Both the position numbers and the translations under genes were made by a program. A stretch of DNA of 35,816 bases from Thiobacillus sp. 65-29 (lineage in GTDB: Bacteria > Pseudomonadota > Gammaproteobacteria > Burkholderiales > Thiobacillaceae). Where the stretch lies: NCBI GenBank assembly GCA_001899775.1, contig MKWN01000050.1, forward strand, positions 1 through 35,816, in the 5' to 3' direction. Shown piece by piece: positions 20,061 through 26,476 of the stretch (the first letter of the stretch is position 1; each line of letters starts with the position of its first letter). Below the pieces are notes generated by a model. It ran no database searches and had not been told where the DNA came from. It was given only the letters and a program-made list of their open reading frames with translations.

Positions 20061-20136
20061 GCCGCTTTAGCTCAGTTGGTAGAGCAACCGCTTCGTAAGC
20101 GGTAGGTCATCTGTTCGAGTCAGATAAGCGGCACCA
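20061..20136 (+). tRNA. Element-encoded tRNA-Thr(CGU), replacement copy
   Basis: A 76-nt tRNA with every stem perfectly paired: acceptor GCCGCTT/AAGCGGC, D-arm GCTC/GAGC, anticodon stem ACCGC/GCGGT, T-stem ATCTG/CAGAT, and encoded ACCA. The loop TTCGTAA gives anticodon CGT (threonine, ACG codons). Threonyl identity bases G1-C72, C2-G71, G35 and U36 are present. The D-region is identical to the host tRNA for 19 nt and the anticodon loop is identical, but acceptor, anticodon and T stems differ. It is followed by a terminator. It most likely supplies the decoding function lost when the element split the host gene. Confidence 0.95.
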
Positions 20137-20149
20137 TCTTCAAGGCGAG

Positions 20150-20175
20150 CGGCCATCCTCCGGGGTGGCCGTTTT
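20150..20175 (+). terminator. Rho-independent terminator after the element tRNA
   Basis: CGGCCATCC and GGGGTGGCCG form a 9-bp stem (one G-T pair) with a 4-nt loop, followed by TTTT. It lies 13 bp after the tRNA 3' end and would separate tRNA transcription from the convergent terminase gene. Confidence 0.75.
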
Positions 20176-20193
20176 GCTATGGGGCGTCTGACC

Positions 20194-21585
20194 TCAGACG
20201 TACATCACCCGGTCCCCGGTATCGGGCAGGCGGCGCGGCGGCGAGAAGTCGCCCACGGCTACATGCCCAGAGGAGGCCCCGGCGATCAGGTAGGACGTAG
20301 CATCAAGGGCGTGATCGACCGCCCGTGTATCAACGTCCTCCGGGTTCCGCGGATCGCGGGGCAGCGCCGGGACGGTCTGCAACCAGAACCGGCAGCGCGA
20401 GGTGACAAAGAACTCGCCCTGAACCATCAAGGACTTCAGGGCCTCGAAGCGAGGCACCCGCGGCCCCTTCCGGGCGGGCGTCACCCTGACCCCGGCTTCC
20501 CGGAACAGGTCGCTGATACTCGCCTCCATCCGGCCCGCCGTCCGGGCTTCCGCGGCGGAGTCGATCACGCCCCGGGCGCGGATTCCGTTCCGGGCGCAGA
20601 CGGCGTGAAGGGCGGGCGCAATCTGGCCCGGGGTCCGGCCCGTCCCACGGCTCAGGTTCCGGGGGTCGAACTCCGCGTGTTCGTCGTACAGGACCCAAGC
20701 CCCCTTGGGCAGTACCCGGTCGTCAGGCAGGCGCACGTCATAGGCGAGCTGTCCGCCCAACATGGCGACCATCGGGGCGGCGGAGCCCCAGTCAATGCCG
20801 AGCTTCAGCGAGGCGAACAGGTGCGGCGGTAGGTCGTGGTGGTCGATGACCATTTGATCGGCCCGCCACGTCCCGGCGAAGAAGTCCCCCGTGATCGCGG
20901 ACCAGTCGCCCGTCCGCATCGCCTTGTACAGCGCCGGGTCCGTATGGCGCAGCACCTCGAAGTTCCGGCGGTAGGCGTCCGGGAGGTGCGGGTTGTCGTC
21001 AAGGACGCTGGGGCAATACACCCAAGAGTTCCCCCCGAACTCGAACGGCACGAAGGGCTCCCGGCCCGTGACGTACCGCTCCGCGAGGGCGGAGTGATTC
21101 GCCCCGCCCGGGTTCCCGGCAAGGATCATGCGCAGGGGGACGCCCGGGGCGCGGAGCGATAGCCCGAGCTGGTCAATCACCTCCATCCCCGGGCCTTCGC
21201 CCGCCTCATCCACGGCGATGAGCGAGAAGTTCATGCCCTGGGCTACGTCGCTGATGGAGCTGGAGGACTCGCAGTGCGTGAGCTGGATCGTCCCGCCGTT
21301 GGGCAGGCGGAAGATCGAATCATTCATGTTGAATTGGACGCCCGGCCCGAAGGCGGACCGGAGCAGCGCCCGCAACTCCTCCGCGAACTGGAGCAGCGAC
21401 TTCAAGCGGCGGCGCGTCACGAGGACCCGGGCGCGGTTCTTGTACTGCTGGACGTGTCGCAGGATCAGGAGTTGTAGGCCGAAACTCTTGCCGCCCCCGC
21501 GGCCACCGCCAAGGAACAAGAAATGGTCCTCCGGGACCATCAGGACCTGAGCTTGGAACGGGGTCGGGCGGATTGTTTGGGTCAT
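20194..21585 (-). CDS. terL: Phage terminase large subunit
   Basis: A 463-residue DNA-packaging motor that looks intact. The ATPase half has Walker A GGGRGGGKS (26-34), Walker B LIAVDEAGEG (122-131) and the coupling motif LAGNP (155-159). The nuclease half has acidic residues D265 (LGIDWGS), D342 (GVIDSAAE) and D424/D428 (DHALDATSYL), the RNase H-like pattern of TerL. The start at 21585 has GGAGGGAGG upstream; the longer frame above it is not coding. It is the last gene of the leftward late-type operon. No portal or capsid gene accompanies it. Confidence 0.9.
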   Translation of the reverse strand: MTQTIRPTPFQAQVLMVPEDHFLFLGGGRGGGKSFGLQLLILRHVQQYKNRARVLVTRRRLKSLLQFAEELRALLRSAFGPGVQFNMNDSIFRLPNGGTIQLTHCESSSSISDVAQGMNFSLIAVDEAGEGPGMEVIDQLGLSLRAPGVPLRMILAGNPGGANHSALAERYVTGREPFVPFEFGGNSWVYCPSVLDDNPHLPDAYRRNFEVLRHTDPALYKAMRTGDWSAITGDFFAGTWRADQMVIDHHDLPPHLFASLKLGIDWGSAAPMVAMLGGQLAYDVRLPDDRVLPKGAWVLYDEHAEFDPRNLSRGTGRTPGQIAPALHAVCARNGIRARGVIDSAAEARTAGRMEASISDLFREAGVRVTPARKGPRVPRFEALKSLMVQGEFFVTSRCRFWLQTVPALPRDPRNPEDVDTRAVDHALDATSYLIAGASSGHVAVGDFSPPRRLPDTGDRVMYV

Positions 21586-21788
21586 GTTGCCTCCCTCCAT
21601 ACGCCAACCCCTTCCCGCACCCGGCCCCACGTCATCGGCGGAGCCCGCACACCGCCCAAGACACCGGGCGCGGGAGGAGTTGAACAGGGGACAGCCCCGG
21701 AGCCTTCCGCCGCCCCGCGCCTCGTGAGGGGCGAGGCTGAGTGCGTGAGGTTGGACGGCTTCCGGCCCGGGGCTGAACTCGGTTGTTG
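21586..21788. other. Non-coding gap upstream of terL
   Basis: 203 bp with no convincing gene. It contains the terL ribosome-binding site and a 14-bp motif (21628-21641) that recurs with one change at 23322-23335, at a similar distance upstream of the next large gene. This could be a regulatory or packaging site; nothing else stands out. Confidence 0.5.
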
Positions 21789-22043
21789 TTAGATCGGGTC
21801 GCCGCCGCGGGTCATGCCCAAGAGGCTGACCACGTCGCCTTCGATCCAGACGGCGGTATCCGCGGGCAGCGTGCTCACGTCCCGGGCGGTCCAAGAGGCG
21901 GGAACCTCGGTGGAGCCGTTCGGGGCTTGGGCGTTGGCGACGGCGCGGGCGGTCGCCTCGTCAGCCGCGGTCACGATGACGGCCTGAAGGCCGCTGGGGT
22001 TCCGGTCCTCGGGGCGGGTACGGTAGAGCAGGAAAGTTGCCAT
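21789..22043 (-). CDS. Small hypothetical protein (84 aa)
   Basis: An 84-residue soluble protein with GGAG 9 nt upstream of the ATG. The first half (FLLYRTRPEDRNPSGLQAVI, then AADEATARAVANAQAP) reads like a small alpha/beta domain; the end is VWIEGDVVSLLGM. I do not recognise it. It sits between the zinc-finger gene and terL in the leftward cluster. Confidence 0.65.
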   Translation of the reverse strand: MATFLLYRTRPEDRNPSGLQAVIVTAADEATARAVANAQAPNGSTEVPASWTARDVSTLPADTAVWIEGDVVSLLGMTRGGDPI

Positions 22044-22065
22044 GATTCAAAACTCCTTCAGTTGT

Positions 22066-22254
22066 TCAAAGTTCGCGGGCCTTCTCGATACAGGCCGCAC
22101 ACATTCGGTTTCCAGCGTGCGCGCTCCAGAAGTCGCCGCCACACATCAGGCAGCGGCGGACCTTCACGCGCGGGTCATCGTCACGGAAGAACCGGGCATT
22201 GGCCCCGGCCCGCGGACGGGCGGGGAGGCGGGAGGACTTCGCCTTCGCGTTCAT
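22066..22254 (-). CDS. Small zinc-finger protein (62 aa)
   Basis: A basic N-terminus (about 30 residues) precedes a C-x2-C (CLMC) and C-x2-C (CAAC) pair separated by 14 residues, a classic small zinc ribbon. Phage and satellite genomes often carry such proteins near terminase genes. A DNA- or RNA-binding role is likely, but no specific function can be given. Confidence 0.7.
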   Translation of the reverse strand: MNAKAKSSRLPARPRAGANARFFRDDDPRVKVRRCLMCGGDFWSAHAGNRMCAACIEKAREL

Positions 22255-22263
22255 CGCCGCCGG

Positions 22264-22515
22264 TCACTTGCCGAAGTAGTCCCGCAGGCCCACAAGGAAC
22301 AGGGCCACGGAGCCGGTGATGAAGATGCTCAACAAGGTAAGCATCCCCTTGCTGCGCAGGTCCTCCCCGGCCCTCCGCCATTGGCGGAGGTGCTGGAAGT
22401 CCCGCTGCATCTCAATCGGGTTCGATGGGTCGGCCCCCATCTGCACGAGGGTTTCCCGGACGGCCTCCGCGATGAGCTTCTTCAGGTCGTCATGGGTCAT
22501 GTTTTGGAGGCTCAT
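22264..22515 (-). CDS. Small membrane protein (83 aa), holin-like size
   Basis: The N-terminal 55 residues are charged and helical (MTHDDLKKLIAEAVRETLVQMG). One membrane helix at about 59-77 (LTLLSIFITGSVALFLVGL) is followed by a short tail. Size and position would suit a holin or a membrane-bound superinfection factor, but there is no lysin gene beside it, so the holin reading is weak. It starts 2 bp after the stop of the 251-aa gene and is surely co-transcribed. Confidence 0.7.
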   Translation of the reverse strand: MSLQNMTHDDLKKLIAEAVRETLVQMGADPSNPIEMQRDFQHLRQWRRAGEDLRSKGMLTLLSIFITGSVALFLVGLRDYFGK

Positions 22516-22517
22516 GC

Positions 22518-23273
22518 TCAGGCCTCGCTTTCATCGTCGGCTTCGGCAATCGCCTGACGGGACAAGGCCAGCGACAGGTTCGTGATCCCGTCCGCCTTGC
22601 CGCGGACAAACTCGCGGTCAGCGGCGACGGCGGACTTGTAGGCGAGCTGGACGCCTTCGAGCTTCGCCGTCATGCGCTTCCAAACCTCGCCCAGCATCCG
22701 ATCCGCGAAAGCCTGCACGGCGAACGGGCGGCGATCCTTCGGGCGGCGGTCGATCACGGTGGCGATGGCAGCGCCCAGCACGAGGTCCGCGGTCATGATC
22801 GCGGTCCGGGCGGCGGTTTCCATTTCAACCGGCCCGGCCCCTTCGAGCTGGAGCTGGTATTGGGTGCGCTTCGGATCGCCCAAGGCGACACGGCCCAGCA
22901 TCGTCGCGGGCGAGGTGTACACGGCTTGGATGGCGGCGGCTTCCGCTGCGATGGTCTGGAGGCCCTTGAGCATCGCGGCGCGGTCCGCTTCGGAACTGGC
23001 GATGAGCTGGCGGTGGATGTTCGCGGCCTTGTTCGCGGCGTTCTTCTTGGCGAAGGCGCGAGCGGTGGCGCGATCCTCCGGGGAGGCGGAGGTGATGAAT
23101 TCTTCGGCTTCCCGGGTGTAGTTGTTCCGGGCGTCCATGACCGTGTTTTGCAGCTTCTCAACCTTGCGGGAGAAGGCGGTGGCCGTTTCGGCGGCACGGT
23201 CGCTGAGGTATTGCGCGCGTTCCTCGTTCAGCGTCACGCCGGAGGGAACGGTGTTGAAGTCGATGGTTGCCAT
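22518..23273 (-). CDS. Helical hypothetical protein (251 aa)
   Basis: A 251-residue, alanine-rich, strongly helical soluble protein with long coiled-coil-like stretches (SRKVEKLQNTVMDARNNYTR; AFAKKNAANKAANIHRQLIA). It has no cysteine and no signal. I do not recognise it. Its position at the head of the late-type cluster, ahead of terL, would suit a scaffold, capsid-modifying or packaging factor. That is speculation, and structure prediction would be needed to place it. Confidence 0.65.
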   Translation of the reverse strand: MATIDFNTVPSGVTLNEERAQYLSDRAAETATAFSRKVEKLQNTVMDARNNYTREAEEFITSASPEDRATARAFAKKNAANKAANIHRQLIASSEADRAAMLKGLQTIAAEAAAIQAVYTSPATMLGRVALGDPKRTQYQLQLEGAGPVEMETAARTAIMTADLVLGAAIATVIDRRPKDRRPFAVQAFADRMLGEVWKRMTAKLEGVQLAYKSAVAADREFVRGKADGITNLSLALSRQAIAEADDESEA

Positions 23274-23442
23274 GTTTCGGGTTCCTCGGAAAAGTCATCA
23301 CGACTAGGAAGGCCACCAAAACACGTCATCGGAGGGGCCATTCCCACCTACACGCCGGGCGCTGGTGCCCGGTCGCTTTCGAGGAACCATACTGGACGAA
23401 TGTACAGCGCGGCAAGGACTATTTCTTGTATAACTCCTTGAT
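23274..23442. other. Intergenic region with candidate late promoter
   Basis: 169 bp. On the minus strand, TTGCCG (23410-23415) and TATGGT (23386-23391) are spaced by 18 bp and could drive the leftward 251-aa-to-terL operon. A 9-bp inverted repeat (GGTTCCTCG at 23280-23288; CGAGGAACC at 23380-23388) and a 6-bp hairpin (23355-23372) lie in the predicted leader. The 14-bp motif shared with 21628-21641 is at 23322-23335. Confidence 0.4.
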
Positions 23443-23766
23443 CTACTTTACTTTTTCGGCTTCGAGTGGGGTGCAGACAATGGCCCGGTCCAGCGGTCGG
23501 CTGGGGTCCGGGCGGCAGTCCATGCGCTCGAACCGGGACGGCTCCGGCCTCCTGCTCAGGGGCTCCGCCGGTGCGACCCGGACGGGCGGAGCGAGGCGCG
23601 GCGAATGCGTGCCGACCTGCGCCCGGCGGACCGTATCCAAGGCGGAGTATGGGCGGGGCTCCTCCGGTGCCGCCTGCGTGGCGAGGGGCAGCAGGACGCC
23701 CAAGGCGAGGACGGCGAACCGCCGGGCGGCGCGGCTATGCGTCGCGGTCGTTGATGTTGATGACAC
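23443..23766 (-). CDS. Exported hypothetical protein (107 aa), GTG start inside terS-like gene
   Basis: The protein starts at GTG 23766, with GGAGGAG 7 nt upstream, and overlaps the preceding gene's 3' end by 32 bp in another frame. A signal peptide (RRFAVLALGVLLPLATQA, AxA-type cleavage) leads into a proline- and arginine-rich periplasmic part of about 70 residues with two cysteines. There is no lipobox, so it is not an obvious Rz1 spanin. The function is unknown. A longer in-frame ATG at 23898 lies deep inside the upstream gene and is rejected. Confidence 0.6.
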   Translation of the reverse strand: MSSTSTTATHSRAARRFAVLALGVLLPLATQAAPEEPRPYSALDTVRRAQVGTHSPRLAPPVRVAPAEPLSRRPEPSRFERMDCRPDPSRPLDRAIVCTPLEAEKVK

Positions 23767-24175
23767 GGCTGTACTCCTCCGCCGACAGGGCGGCGTTGAT
23801 CTGGATGAGGACCCGGGGCTGGTCGTTGTTCCCGTCGCCCTTGTTGATCTGAAAGATGTTCGAGGCGAGCCATTCCGCGGCCTTGAAGTCCCCCTCATTC
23901 TTCATCTTGTCTTTCATGAAGGCGACAATCTCCCCGGCTCCGTCCGCCCGGCCCTCCTCAAGGGCGAGCTGTAGCGGGCTCAGGTCCCCGTCCTCGCCGT
24001 CCGCCTCCTTCAGGCGCTTCCACTGGCTCGGGGTGAGGGATAGCGCCCGCCGGATCGTGTGCTCACGGTTCCCCTCCGCGGCGAGCATCCGCACGAGTTC
24101 GAGGTGTCGCGGTTCGAGGTCGGGCAGCGCCAGCGCGCCCCCGGTCGGGTTCTTGGTCAGTTGGTTGTTGGACAT
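23735..24175 (-). CDS. Possible terminase small subunit (HTH protein, 146 aa)
   Basis: Residues about 28-60 form a helix-turn-helix (AAEGNREHTIRRALSLTPSQ), followed by a helical linker containing LALEEGRADGAGEIVAFMKD and a hydrophobic end. That pattern (HTH, then an 'EEGRA' helix) is common in small terminase subunits and in phage HTH regulators. The presence of terL in the same operon favours TerS, which would recognise the pac or cos site. It overlaps the recombinase gene's stop by 19 bp. Confidence 0.55.
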   Translation of the reverse strand: MSNNQLTKNPTGGALALPDLEPRHLELVRMLAAEGNREHTIRRALSLTPSQWKRLKEADGEDGDLSPLQLALEEGRADGAGEIVAFMKDKMKNEGDFKAAEWLASNIFQINKGDGNNDQPRVLIQINAALSAEEYSRVININDRDA

Positions 24176-24768
24176 GATTCCATTTCCTTCTTGATGCGAT
24201 AGATGGCTGATACTCCGACCTGCGCGATGCGGCGGATGCGGTTGATGGGCGTCCCGGCCTTGAGCAAGGCGGCGATCTTCTGTTCCTTGCCCGGGGAGAC
24301 GGTCGGACGGCCCAAGGTCTTGCCCTGCTTCTTCGCACGAGCAAGGCCCTCAAGCGTCCGCTCCCGGATCAGGTCCCGTTCGTACTCCGCGAGCACGCCC
24401 AGCATCCCGAACTGCATACGCCCGAACGGCGTGGAGGAGTCGAGGGCCTGCCGGTGCAAGAACAAATCGACGCCCAGCGCCTGTAGCTCGGTCCCGATCT
24501 GAACGAGGTGCGACAGCGAGCGGCCCAAGCGGGAGAGTTCCACCACGGCAACCATGTCGAACTTGCCCAGTACCGCGGCTTTCATCATGGCGTCCAGACC
24601 CGGGCGCTTGTCGCGGCCCTTGGCTCCGCTGATACCCTCATCGACAAACTCAGCGGCCAGCGAGTAACCCTTGGCGGCGATCCAGTCCGCGAGGACAAGC
24701 CGTTGGTTCTCCACAGTCTGGTCCTTGTGGGTGGATACACGGAGGTATGTGGCAACGCGGCGGGTCAT
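24157..24768 (-). CDS. Serine recombinase (resolvase/invertase family)
   Basis: A 203-residue small serine recombinase. The catalytic serine is S12 in YLRVST, with supporting arginines R10, R80 and R83 (ELSRLGRS). The long E helix carries EYERDLIRERT, and a C-terminal HTH (INRIRRIAQVGVSAIYRIKKE) follows. Length is standard for resolvases and invertases. Its role may be multimer resolution or DNA inversion; no inverted target pair was found. The start overlaps the GIY-YIG gene's stop as ATGA, so the two are translationally coupled. Confidence 0.9.
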   Translation of the reverse strand: MTRRVATYLRVSTHKDQTVENQRLVLADWIAAKGYSLAAEFVDEGISGAKGRDKRPGLDAMMKAAVLGKFDMVAVVELSRLGRSLSHLVQIGTELQALGVDLFLHRQALDSSTPFGRMQFGMLGVLAEYERDLIRERTLEGLARAKKQGKTLGRPTVSPGKEQKIAALLKAGTPINRIRRIAQVGVSAIYRIKKEMESCPTTN

Positions 24769-25238
24769 GGTGCGGCCCTCCCCAGCGATGACCGGAGCCG
24801 GGTGACGGCTTCCCCGAACTGCGACAACAGGGCCGGGTCATGGTCGAGCCGGGTCATGGTGCGGGCCAGCTCCTCCCGGTTTTTCGCGTACCAGTCGTCA
24901 GGATCGAACCGCTCGCCACCCCGGCCAAGGTTGTGATTGAAGCCGGTCGGGTGCAGGGTATCGAAGGCCCAGATGTAGAAGGTTTCGCGGTCGTCCAGCT
25001 CCTCCGGGGCGCACAGCTCCACGATCTCAAACAGGAATGTGTCCGGGCCTTCTTCCCACACCGCCCGCGCAAGGTGGGCGTTCCCTTCGGTCCTGCGGTG
25101 ATCGGCCCAGCGGCTGCGGATATTGACCGACTGGCCCACGTACCGCTTGCCCGTGGGGCGGTGCGTCAGGAGGTAGATGCCCGAAAGCGGGCCGGAGGCT
25201 TCGCCCAGCAGGCGGGCGGTCATCGTTGCGCGGTTCAT
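24765..25238 (-). CDS. GIY-YIG endonuclease
   Basis: A 157-residue protein with a GIY-YIG domain at about 18-105: GIY at 20-22, YVG at 33-35, catalytic-type R in NIRSRWADH, glutamate E85 (DDRETFYIW) and asparagine in GFNHNLGRGGE. The C-terminal 45 residues are helical and may bind DNA. No intron hosts it, so it behaves as a freestanding nuclease. It is coupled to the serine recombinase (4-bp overlap) and follows the 91-aa gene by 2 bp. Defence against a competing phage or a homing role are both possible. Confidence 0.88.
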   Translation of the reverse strand: MNRATMTARLLGEASGPLSGIYLLTHRPTGKRYVGQSVNIRSRWADHRRTEGNAHLARAVWEEGPDTFLFEIVELCAPEELDDRETFYIWAFDTLHPTGFNHNLGRGGERFDPDDWYAKNREELARTMTRLDHDPALLSQFGEAVTRLRSSLGRAAP

Positions 25239-25240
25239 GG

Positions 25241-25516
25241 TCAGACCTCCAAGCCTTCAATCTGTCCAAGGGCCTCAAGGGCTTCTTCGAGGCTCCCCGA
25301 TTCGAGGGCGTCCGCGGCGCTGGACAGGTTGCACGCCGCTTCCTCCATCGCCTGCCCGCGGTCCCCGCCTTGGAGCCCTTCGGGCATGTTGTCGAACTTC
25401 TCCTGTTCCGCGTCCGCTAGCTCGCGGAGTTCGCCCGCCAGCGCCTCCGCTTGGGCCTTCAGGGCTTCGATCTGGCTGATGATGGCGTTCGCCTTCTTCC
25501 GGTCTGTCGCGTTCAT
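25241..25516 (-). CDS. Conserved small phage/plasmid protein (91 aa)
   Basis: A 91-residue acidic helical protein (MNATDRKKANAIISQIEALK, then EEQEKFDNMPEGLQ-like EQEKFDNMPEGLQ, then AADALESGSLEEALEAL). This pattern recurs in phages and plasmids without known function. The start is at 25516 because AAGGAG lies 8 nt upstream; an ATG nine codons earlier does not fit the site. It is the first gene of the leftward operon, behind the promoter at 25563-25591. Confidence 0.75.
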   Translation of the reverse strand: MNATDRKKANAIISQIEALKAQAEALAGELRELADAEQEKFDNMPEGLQGGDRGQAMEEAACNLSSAADALESGSLEEALEALGQIEGLEV

Positions 25517-25562
25517 GGCTGGGGCTCCTTTTCGTGTTGGCATGAATCTTGCATATGACGAT

Positions 25563-25591
25563 AGTATAGCTGGAGCCTTACTGAAAACGAA
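25563..25591 (-). promoter_or_regulatory. Candidate promoter of the leftward operon
   Basis: On the minus strand, TATACT (25563-25568) with TTCGTT (25586-25591) 17 bp upstream. The predicted leader is about 40 nt and contains the strong ribosome-binding site of the 91-aa gene. The -35 matches only half of the consensus. Confidence 0.5.
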
Positions 25592-25765
25592 CCTATTCAG
25601 TGCGCGGGAAACGCGGGGTAGTGGCGCTGGAATCTATGGCGCTCCGCCGGTGTGGTTTCGGAGACGTTTTCGGAATTGTTGAATCAGGGCGCAGGGCGGC
25701 AGTGCGCGGGTGCCAACAGGCCCAAGCAGGGCGCTTCCTCCGGCTCCTTCTGTTCTTCTGCTTCC

Positions 25766-25937
25766 GGTAACAGGTAAGAGGTAACAGTAAGGGTTAGAAA
25801 CTTAGGAAGGCCGGAACGGAAGAACGGAGGAAGGGGAGCGGCGGCACCCCGCCCCTCTGGGCGCCTCCTCCTCCGCTTCCGTCCTCCGCCCCCCGGCGTC
25901 TAAACGAACCCATAGTGTTACCCCTTACCCTGTTACC
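25766..25937. other. Candidate replication origin with inverted iterons
   Basis: Direct repeats GGTAACAG at 25766-25773 and 25780-25787 (14 bp apart) are mirrored by the reverse complements at 25916-25922 (last base changed) and 25930-25937. Between them lies a purine-rich arm (around 25805-25840) answered by a pyrimidine-rich arm (around 25865-25890), forming a large imperfect inverted repeat. The region is the main non-coding gap of the element (25517-26091), near the AEP-VapE gene. As I recall, satellite P4's alpha protein binds GGTGAACA-type iterons, similar in style. Function is inferred. Confidence 0.5.
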
Positions 25938-26091
25938 TCAGCCGTCCGGCCTTCGCGCCTCATCGGAAGGCCCCGACCCATCAACGGATGGACTCCCCGG
26001 CACCCTCCAGCCCAGCGAGGGCGCGGCACCTCCGCCCGCGGTGCCATTACCTTCGCCGTCCGACCCGGAGGGCCGGAAGAACGGCGGCGGG

Positions 26092-26400
26092 TCAGTGCCT
26101 CACTTCGGCGTAGTCGATCACGTCTAGCATCAGCCCGAGTTGGTCAGCGAGGCGCTGCATGTCGGCGTCGCGTTCGCCTGCACCCGTCCCAGCTTCCCGT
26201 GTCGCATCCCACAGGAGGTCTTGCAGCAGGACGCCCAGAGCGGCGCGGAGGGTGCCTGCGTCGTGCCGCTGCTCATCTTCTTCGAGGTCCAGCAGCCTGA
26301 CGGCGAGGCTCTGCACGGCGCGGTGGCTGACATAGCGTTCGTCGGCCTCGTGGTGGGCAACGCGCAGGGCTTCGAGGGTTTCTTTCTCAGTCGTGTACAT
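26092..26400 (-). CDS. Small hypothetical protein (102 aa)
   Basis: A 102-residue acidic helical protein starting MYTTEKETLEALRVAHHEAD. The ATG at 26400 has AAAGGAG 8 nt upstream; an ATG two codons earlier is too close to the site. There is no signal or membrane segment. I do not recognise it. It lies between the primase terminator and the candidate origin, so it may be expressed separately from the primase. Confidence 0.65.
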   Translation of the reverse strand: MYTTEKETLEALRVAHHEADERYVSHRAVQSLAVRLLDLEEDEQRHDAGTLRAALGVLLQDLLWDATREAGTGAGERDADMQRLADQLGLMLDVIDYAEVRH

Positions 26401-26435
26401 CGTCATTTCTCCTTTACATACAAGATTTGCCGGGT

Positions 26436-26460
26436 AAAAAGGGCCACCCGGCAGTGGCCC
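26436..26460 (-). terminator. Terminator after the primase gene
   Basis: On the minus strand GGGCCAC and GTGGCCC pair (7 bp, 6-nt loop) and are followed by TTTTT. It lies 16 bp after the primase stop. Confidence 0.85.
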
Positions 26461-26476
26461 GTTAAAACTTGCGCAG

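Noticed and set aside
25915..26127. 70-residue plus-strand ORF over the iterons
   Set aside because: It is proline/glycine-rich, has no ribosome-binding site and lies over the inverted-repeat origin candidate.
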